Origin: Planctomycetota bacterium
GTDB lineage: Bacteria; Planctomycetota; UBA1135; GCA-002686595
Length of the DNA stretch: 64,000 bases
NCBI GenBank assembly: GCA_026692665.1
Contig: JAPLOF010000023.1
Location: forward strand, 1 to 64,000
Direction of reading: 5' to 3'
Made by a program: the position numbers and the translations under genes. Below the pieces are notes generated by a model. The model did no database searches. It had not been told where the DNA came from and was given only the letters and a program-made list of their open reading frames with translations. Below are positions 58,463 through 64,000 of this stretch, piece by piece. Numbering within the stretch: position 1 is the first letter of the stretch; each line of letters opens with the position of its first letter.

Positions 58463-58767
58463 CCGCGACCCCCCATCCGATGCGACTCGTCACCATCGTC
58501 TGCGAGGCGCTGGCGCGCGACCTCCTGCTCCGGCTCGCGCGCGAGTGCGGAGCGCACGGCGCGACGGTCAGCCCGGCCTCGGGCGTCGGCGCGACGGGCG
58601 AACGGCCGGCCGACATCGAGGAGGGCGCGAACGTGCGCGTCGAGTTCGTCGTCACGCCCGAGACGGCCGCGCGCATCCTGGAGCGCGTCGAGCGCGACCT
58701 CTTCCCGCGCTTCGCCTGCATCCTGTGGGAGAGCGACGTTCGGGTGCTGCGGCGCGGGAAGTTCTGA
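58459..58767 (+). CDS. sbtB: SbtB-like PII regulator
   Basis: The 102-residue product has the ferredoxin-like PII shape: MRLVTIVCEALARDLLLRLARECGAHG, a long T-loop with SPASGVGATGERPADIEEGANVRVEFVV, TPETAARILERVERDLFPRFACILWESDVRVL. SbtB binds cAMP or adenine nucleotides and closes SbtA. The C-terminal cysteine loop (CGPEGC) seen in some SbtB proteins is absent. The GTG start overlaps the sbtA stop (GTGA), so the two are coupled. A hairpin follows at 58774. Confidence 0.85.
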   Translation: MTATPHPMRLVTIVCEALARDLLLRLARECGAHGATVSPASGVGATGERPADIEEGANVRVEFVVTPETAARILERVERDLFPRFACILWESDVRVLRRGKF

Positions 58768-58773
58768 AGGTCC

Positions 58774-58795
58774 GTGGCCCCCAAGTGGGGTCCAC
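58774..58795. terminator. hairpin after the sbtB gene
   Basis: GTGGCCCCC, loop AAGT, GGGGTCCAC: four plus four pairs with one C-T mismatch. It ends the purK-purE-sbtA-sbtB run about 7 bases after the stop. Confidence 0.5.
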
Positions 58796-58908
58796 GCGGA
58801 TTCCTGCGGGAATCACGGTTCCCGAGTCGCACGTCTTGGGGTACTCGTGGAACGTGGCGCATCGAGAAGCGCCTTGTCCGGACCCACGAACTCGGATCGA
58901 GTCCCCCC

Positions 58909-61900
58909 ATGCAGCGTACGGCTCTCCTCCTCGGCGTTTCCGCCGCAGTGGCCGCATTGGCCACACCTTCTTCGGCTCAGTTCGACCCCCGCCTCTTCCG
59001 AACCCCGGAGGTCACGACGCCGATCCCGCTCGGAGACCTCGACGCGCGCCTGGACGCCGACGGACAGGCGCTGCCGTTCGTGCGGGCGGCCCTCGCTGCA
59101 TCGCGGACGCCCCAGGTCCTCGCGGCACGTGAGCTCGCGCTCGAGCGGCTGCGGCGGCGGGTGCCGGGCGTGGCGGTCGATGCGCACGACGTGTTCGGCA
59201 CGCCGCACTTCGTCCGCTCGACGCTGGCCTTCCTCAGCGCGCCGACCGTGGCGGGCAAGGCCGACGCGGAAGGCATCGTGCGCGGGTTCCTCGACGAGTA
59301 CCGCGGCCTCTTCGAGGTTTCGCCCGGCGAGCTCTCGACCGCGGAGGTCACCCGCGACTTCGAGACGGCGCACAACGGGATGCGTCACCTGACTTGGAAA
59401 CAGCGCCACGAAGGCGTGAAGATCGCTGGCTGCGAACTGCGCGCGAACCTCACGGAGCGCGGCGAGATCGTCAACCTGAGCTCGACGCTGATCCCGCGGC
59501 CCGAGGAGGGCTTCCAGCCGAGCCCGCAGCGCGTCTCGGACTTCGAAGCGGTCCTGCTGGCCGCCTCCAGCGTCGGCATCACGATCACGAACGCGCCCAA
59601 CGCCGCCGGAGCGCCCGCGGGCGCCGAGCGCCGGCGCGAATGGGTCGGATCCCCCGACTTCCGCGCGGACGATGCGCTCACGACGGAGTTCACGTGGTTC
59701 CCGCGCACGCGCGGCGAGCTGCGCCCCGCGTGGCTCGTGACGATCCCCGAGATCGGGATCGGCAACACCTACGACGTCACGATCGACGCGACGGACGGCA
59801 CGGTCCTGCGCCGCTGGAACCACCTGCACTTCGCGGCCGGCGGAACGCAGCCGATCACGATGCGCGTCTTCACCAGCGACTCGCCGGCTCCCGGCTCGCC
59901 CGGCAACCCGACCCCGAACGGGTTCCAGTTCCCGCTCGTCCCCACGCAGCTCGTCACGATCACGGGCGCGCAGGTCGCGCCCTGGTCTCCGAACGGCTGG
60001 ATCGACGACAACGGCAACGAGACGCTCGGCAACAACGTCGACGCGCACACCGATCTGAACGCGGACAACGTGGCGGACTTGCCGCGTCCTTCGGGCACGC
60101 CGGCCCGCACGTTCGACTTCGCGATCGACACGACGCAGGCCCCTTCGACCTACCGGCCGGGCGCGGTGACGCAGGTCTTCTACCTCGCCAACCGCTACCA
60201 CGACCGGCTGATGGAGCTCGGATTCGACGAGGCCGCGAAGAACTTCCAGGCCACGAACTTCTCCGCGCAAGGCGTCGGCGGTGACCGGGTCCTGGCCGAC
60301 TGCCAGGACGGCTCGGGCACGAACAACGCCAACTTCGGGACGAACGGGACCGACGGCGGCACGGGCCGGATGCAGATGTACGTGTTCAGCGGGCCGACGC
60401 CCGACCGTGACGGCGACCTGGACGCGGACATCGTCTTCCACGAACTCACACACGGCACCTCGATCCGTCTGCTCGACGGTACCGCCTCGGGCGAGCAGGC
60501 CGGCGGCATGGGCGAGGGCTGGGGCGACTTCTTCGGCCTGTGCCTGAACTCCGAGCCGACGGACGATCCGAACGGCGTGTACGCGACCGGCGGGTGGACC
60601 GTCTACCAGCTCAGCGGCGGGTTCGCGGAGAACTACTACTTCGGCATCCGCCGCTTCCCCTACACGACGGACCTGAACAAGAACCCGCAGACCTTCGCGG
60701 ACATCGACCCGGCCCAGCAGAACTACCCGCCGGCGATCCCGCGCAGCACGCTCATCGGCAACACGGCCGACGAAGTGCACAACGTCGGCGAGGTCTGGTG
60801 CGTCACCCTGTGGGAAGCGCGCGCCGGTCTGATCGGCGCGAACGGTCCCTCGGGCAACGACCTGATCCAACAGCTCGTCGTGGACGGCCTGAAGCTCTCG
60901 CCCGGCACCCCGAGCTTCGTGCAGGCGCGTGACGCGATCCTGCAGGCGGACCTCGTCGCGAACGGCGGCGTGAACCTGGGCGTCCTGTGGAACGCGTTCG
61001 CGAAGCGCGGCCTGGGCGCGAGCGCCACGGCACCCGCGGGCACCACGACGACCGGGGTCGTCGAGGCCTTCGACACGCCGAACCTGATCCTCTTCGCGTA
61101 CCCGAACGGGCGCCCCGAGCAGCTCGCGCCGGGCGTGCCGACGACGTTCCAGGTCCAGGCGGTCGGCCTCGGCGCGGCCGTTCCGACGCCCGGGACGGGA
61201 CAGCTCCTCGTCTCGGTGAACGGCGGGCCGTTCGTCGCGAACTCGATGACGCAGACGACGCCGAACCGCTACGACGCGACGATCCCGGCCAACGCCTGTC
61301 TCGCGAACGTGCGCTACTACGTCACCACGGCGACGAACACGACGCCCGCATCCGATCCCTCCGCGGCGCCCGCCGTGACGAACGCCGCGATCGTCGCGAC
61401 GGGCGTCCAGGACGTGCTGTACGACGACTTCCAGGTGGACCTCGGCTGGACCGCCACGAATTTGGGCGCCACCAGCGGTGACTGGCAGCGCGGCGTCCCC
61501 GTGAACGACCCGACCTGGACCTACGACCCGACCGGGGACGGCGACGGGAGCGGCTCGTGCTGGCTGACGCAGAACGCAGCCGGCAACACGGACGTCGACG
61601 CGGGCGCCGTGCAGCTCATGTCGAGTTCGTTCGACTTCAGCGCCTACGGCACGATCGAGTACGAGTACTACCTCTTCCTCACCGTCGCGGACGGCTCGGA
61701 CCGCCTGCTCGTCGAGATCAGCCCGAACGGCGCCGCCGGACCGTGGACGACGATCGCCGTCCACGATTCGAACGGCGACACGAACTGGCGCAGCGCGTTC
61801 ATTTCCTCGACCACCGTCGCCGGCCTGGGCGTGCCGCTGACCAACAACACGCGTCTGCGTTTCACCGCGAACGACGGCGGCGCGCAGAGCATCGTGGAGG

Positions 61901-62415
61901 CCGGCATCGACGGCCTGCGCATCAGCCGCCTCGTGTGCACGGCGCCGCCCACCGCCTACTGCTTCGGCGACGGCACCGGCGGTGCCTGTCCGTGCGGGAA
62001 CAACGGAGCCGCGGGCCAGGGCTGCGCCAACTCGCTCGGGAACGGCGGAGTGCTGTCGGCCAGCGGAACCGCCGTGGTCGCGGCGGACACGCTCGTCCTG
62101 GCCGGCTCGGGGATGCCGAACTCGTCGGCGCTCTACTTCCAGGGCACGATCCAGGACAACGGCGGGGCCGGCGTCGCGTTCGGAGACGGGCTGCGCTGCA
62201 CGAGCGGGTCGATCATCCGACTCGGCACGAAGAGCAACGTCTCGGGGGCTTCGACCTACCCCGCACTCGGTGACCCGACCGTGTCGGTGCGCGGCCTGGT
62301 GCCGGGCACGGGCGGGACGCGGAACTACCAGGCCTGGTACCGGAATGCCGCGAGCTTCTGCACGGCGTCGACGTTCAACCTGACGAACGCGGTGTCCGTG
62401 GTCTGGACTCCGTGA
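58909..62415 (+). CDS. secreted M36 (fungalysin-type) metalloprotease
   Basis: The 1168-residue product has a signal peptide (MQRTALLLGVSAAVAALATPSSA) and a propeptide of about 250 residues with FTP-like features. The M36 catalytic domain follows, with HELTH near 511-515 and the third zinc ligand region GMGEGWGDFFG near 536-546. A beta domain (about 800-1010) and a C-terminal Cys/Gly-rich domain (AYCFGDGTGGACPCGNNGA.. and GMPNSSALYFQG) complete it. The last domain is repeated in secreted proteins of planctomycetes as far as I know. It likely digests proteins outside the cell. It is monocistronic with a strong terminator after it. Confidence 0.88.
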   Translation: MQRTALLLGVSAAVAALATPSSAQFDPRLFRTPEVTTPIPLGDLDARLDADGQALPFVRAALAASRTPQVLAARELALERLRRRVPGVAVDAHDVFGTPHFVRSTLAFLSAPTVAGKADAEGIVRGFLDEYRGLFEVSPGELSTAEVTRDFETAHNGMRHLTWKQRHEGVKIAGCELRANLTERGEIVNLSSTLIPRPEEGFQPSPQRVSDFEAVLLAASSVGITITNAPNAAGAPAGAERRREWVGSPDFRADDALTTEFTWFPRTRGELRPAWLVTIPEIGIGNTYDVTIDATDGTVLRRWNHLHFAAGGTQPITMRVFTSDSPAPGSPGNPTPNGFQFPLVPTQLVTITGAQVAPWSPNGWIDDNGNETLGNNVDAHTDLNADNVADLPRPSGTPARTFDFAIDTTQAPSTYRPGAVTQVFYLANRYHDRLMELGFDEAAKNFQATNFSAQGVGGDRVLADCQDGSGTNNANFGTNGTDGGTGRMQMYVFSGPTPDRDGDLDADIVFHELTHGTSIRLLDGTASGEQAGGMGEGWGDFFGLCLNSEPTDDPNGVYATGGWTVYQLSGGFAENYYFGIRRFPYTTDLNKNPQTFADIDPAQQNYPPAIPRSTLIGNTADEVHNVGEVWCVTLWEARAGLIGANGPSGNDLIQQLVVDGLKLSPGTPSFVQARDAILQADLVANGGVNLGVLWNAFAKRGLGASATAPAGTTTTGVVEAFDTPNLILFAYPNGRPEQLAPGVPTTFQVQAVGLGAAVPTPGTGQLLVSVNGGPFVANSMTQTTPNRYDATIPANACLANVRYYVTTATNTTPASDPSAAPAVTNAAIVATGVQDVLYDDFQVDLGWTATNLGATSGDWQRGVPVNDPTWTYDPTGDGDGSGSCWLTQNAAGNTDVDAGAVQLMSSSFDFSAYGTIEYEYYLFLTVADGSDRLLVEISPNGAAGPWTTIAVHDSNGDTNWRSAFISSTTVAGLGVPLTNNTRLRFTANDGGAQSIVEAGIDGLRISRLVCTAPPTAYCFGDGTGGACPCGNNGAAGQGCANSLGNGGVLSASGTAVVAADTLVLAGSGMPNSSALYFQGTIQDNGGAGVAFGDGLRCTSGSIIRLGTKSNVSGASTYPALGDPTVSVRGLVPGTGGTRNYQAWYRNAASFCTASTFNLTNAVSVVWTP

Positions 62416-62502
62416 CGTGGATGGACCTGTCAACCCCCGTTGACGGGTCCGTACGCTGACCCTGGTCCGAGGCTAGTCCGCTCTTCAAGCGGATGAAAAG
62501 AA

Positions 62503-62536
62503 GGACGGCGGCCCAGGCGGGCCGCCGTCCTTGTTT
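62503..62536. terminator. 12-bp bidirectional terminator
   Basis: GGACGGCGGCCC, loop AGGC, GGGCCGCCGTCC, then TTGTTT. A-rich bases before the stem (GAAAAGAA) give a T-run on the minus strand, so the hairpin can end both the protease and the convergent TlpA-like gene. Confidence 0.9.
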
Positions 62537-62566
62537 CTGGCCGGGAAGAGACCGGCCCGAGATCGA

Positions 62567-63649
62567 TCAACCGCGCTTCGCCAGCGCTTCCTCGTACTCC
62601 TTGAGCGAGTCCGAGAGGCGCGGATCGAGAGCGACCGCCTTGCGCTGCGTCTCGACCGCCTTCGCCGGATCGCCCTTCGTGAACCAGGCGCGGGCCAGCG
62701 TGTCGAGGATCGAGGGGTCCTTCTCCTTGGAGAGTTCCGCGGCGCGCAGCGCGATCTTCAACGCGAGGTCCGCGTCGCGCTTCTCGTACTTGGCGTCCGG
62801 ATCGACCATCGTCCAGGCCAGGCCGTTGAGCAGTTCCGGCGAGTCCTTGCAGACGCCTTCGAACGCCTCCTTGGCCCACTTGTGCGCGCGGTCCATGTCC
62901 TTCACCTCGTTGGCGAGGATCTGGAACTTGGCGATCGCGGCGCCGCCGAACTGGTCGGCATCGAGAGCGATCATGTCATCGCAGGCCTTGATCGCCGATT
63001 CCCAGTCCTTCGAGGCGGCGGCCTTGTTCAGGTCGTTCTGCAGCTTGAGGCCCTGCGCCTCCTGTTCCTTGGCCTTCTTGGCGCTGGCCGCGAGGGCCGC
63101 GAGGTCGTGCTTGCCCGCGACGACCGTCTCCAGGGTCGCGTCGATGCGCGCCGGGTGGCCGATGTAGGCGATCTTGCCGTTGGCGTCGACCAGGAAGCAG
63201 CACGGGATCCCGTTCTGCTGGGCCGCGCGCATGTACGCGTCGTTCGTCTTGCGCCCGTCGTCCCAGGCGACGGTGTAGGCCATCTTGTCGCCCTTGTCCT
63301 TGACCATCGCCTCGACCTTCTCGAGCGTATTGCCGCGCGAGTCCTCCGCGGTGACGCCGATGATCGTGAGGCCCTTGTCGGCGTACTTCTTCTGCATCTC
63401 GGACAGGTGCGGCATGCCCGCGATGCACGGCCCGCACCACGTGGCCCAGAACTCGACGATGTACGTCTTGCCCTTCTGGAAGCCGGTCACGGGCTCGCCC
63501 TTGACCCACTTGTTGATGGCGAGGGCGGGTGCCGCATCTCCGACGGAGAGCGTCGCGGGCTTCGTCTGCGCCGGCGTCTGGGCCAGTGCGGGCGGGGTGG
63601 GCAGCGCGGCAAAGAACGCTGCGCACACGAGAGCGGATCGGAGAAGCAT
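62567..63649 (-). CDS. exported TlpA-like thioredoxin with TPR-like C-terminus
   Basis: The 360-residue product has a signal peptide (MLLRSALVCAAFFAALPTPPALA) and a thioredoxin domain. The domain includes VEFWATWCGPCIAGMP with Cys72 and Cys75 and the cis-Pro block NGIPCCFLVDANGKIAYIGHPA. A helical C-terminal half follows, with ASKDWESAIKACDDMIALDADQ and PSILDTLARAWFTKGDPAKAVETQRKAVALDP, which look like TPR units. TlpA/ResA proteins reduce disulfides outside the cytoplasm. The helical half may bind client proteins. GAGGA lies just before the ATG. It converges with the protease gene. Confidence 0.88.
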   Translation of the reverse strand: MLLRSALVCAAFFAALPTPPALAQTPAQTKPATLSVGDAAPALAINKWVKGEPVTGFQKGKTYIVEFWATWCGPCIAGMPHLSEMQKKYADKGLTIIGVTAEDSRGNTLEKVEAMVKDKGDKMAYTVAWDDGRKTNDAYMRAAQQNGIPCCFLVDANGKIAYIGHPARIDATLETVVAGKHDLAALAASAKKAKEQEAQGLKLQNDLNKAAASKDWESAIKACDDMIALDADQFGGAAIAKFQILANEVKDMDRAHKWAKEAFEGVCKDSPELLNGLAWTMVDPDAKYEKRDADLALKIALRAAELSKEKDPSILDTLARAWFTKGDPAKAVETQRKAVALDPRLSDSLKEYEEALAKRG

Positions 63650-63778
63650 ATTTCCTCGGATGCAGTGTCGAGTCTGGATGGCACGGCCTGTGGCATGGCC
63701 CCGACCGGGGCCCGAGGGCCATGGAACAGCGCGGGTAGCGTAGCTCAGGTCGGCCCTGGGTGGGCCTACGTCAGGAGG

Positions 63779-64000
63779 CTATCGGCGGGACGGCCGCTCC
63801 TCGATCAGGTCGAGGAGGGCGGAGACGTTGCGGTGGGCCTCGATCGGGTGCCGCAGCGGCTGCTCGGATCGGACCTCGTACCGGTTCCGGCGCCCCTCAC
63901 GGGTAACACGCAGGTAATCCGCCGCCTCGAGTTCGCGCAGGATCCGCATGACCGCGCGTTCCGTGATCCCGACGGCGGCCGCGACATCCCGGACGCGAGT
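63779..64000 (-). CDS. winged-helix regulator, 3' part
   Basis: The frame runs off the right edge of the window. The visible 73 residues read TRVRDVAAAVGITERAVMRIL, then RELEAADYLRVTREGRRNRYEV and a C-terminal helix ending RPSRR. This is a helix-turn-helix with a wing of the ArsR/MarR-like kind found in small repressors. The gene starts beyond the window. The stop TAG is at 63781-63779. No function beyond DNA binding can be told. Confidence 0.75.
   Translation of the reverse strand, partial: TRVRDVAAAVGITERAVMRILRELEAADYLRVTREGRRNRYEVRSEQPLRHPIEAHRNVSALLDLIEERPSRR

Overview
The window is about 64 kb of very GC-rich DNA, dense with genes on both strands, with no rRNA, CRISPR array or insertion sequence that I can see. 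It looks like a chromosome of a planctomycete or close relative. The reasons are paired Ser/Thr kinases and ECF sigma factors, kinases with a DWG instead of DFG motif, a kinase with TPR repeats overlapping a sigma factor gene, long secreted proteins with VCBS-like repeats, and a Cys/Gly-rich C-terminal domain on a secreted metalloprotease. This placement is an inference from gene content.

Layout. 0-6.3 kb: a membrane-anchored acyl-CoA dehydrogenase (fadE), then a four-gene cassette of prepilin-like proteins and a small anchored exported protein. 6.3-10.8 kb (minus strand): aconitase, a small membrane protein and a TIGR00300/archaeal-type ornithine cyclodeaminase relative. 11-18.2 kb (plus): a Ser/Thr kinase with an extracytoplasmic haem-type sensor domain, a Ser/Thr kinase with TPRs overlapping an ECF sigma factor, and a secreted protein with an internal duplication. 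18.3-26.7 kb (minus): tkt, a transaldolase-glucose-6-phosphate isomerase fusion, gnd, zwf and pgl, which together make a nearly complete pentose phosphate operon. 26.9-34.2 kb: an accessory zone in which an AbiE toxin-antitoxin pair sits between a truncated copy and the full copy of an ATP-grasp-like gene. The full copy forms a tight unit with a ferritin-like DUF455 gene, a GT90 glycosyltransferase and a secreted protein. 34.3-39.8 kb: a DUF454 membrane protein, a GH63-type glycosidase and a divergent GAF-GAF-sigma54 activator. 40.3-44.8 kb: tRNA-Ala(CGC), RNase D, a VCBS-repeat protein, tRNA-Asp(GTC) and a NYN-domain nuclease. 44.8-54.4 kb (minus): MazG, a two-gene ABC exporter, a D-Ala-D-Ala-ligase-like ATP-grasp enzyme, an esterase, a PadR regulator with a one-TM partner, queC and two small proteins. 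54.5-58.8 kb (plus): an Mrp-type ATPase without its usual CxxC, then purK-purE-sbtA-sbtB. 58.9-64 kb: an M36 metalloprotease, a TlpA-like thioredoxin and a truncated winged-helix regulator at the edge.

How the genes fit together. The central-carbon genes (acnA and the pentose phosphate operon) suggest heterotrophic metabolism with strong NADPH production. The purK-purE-sbtA-sbtB run joins the bicarbonate-consuming step of purine synthesis to a bicarbonate importer and its PII-like regulator. The 11-18 kb block reads as a sensor-to-transcription module. The 26.9-33 kb zone carries the clearest signs of rearrangement. Both tRNA promoters and the purK promoter share a TTCC-type -35 and a TA(N)2CT -10 at exactly 17 bp spacing, which may be the housekeeping promoter form here.
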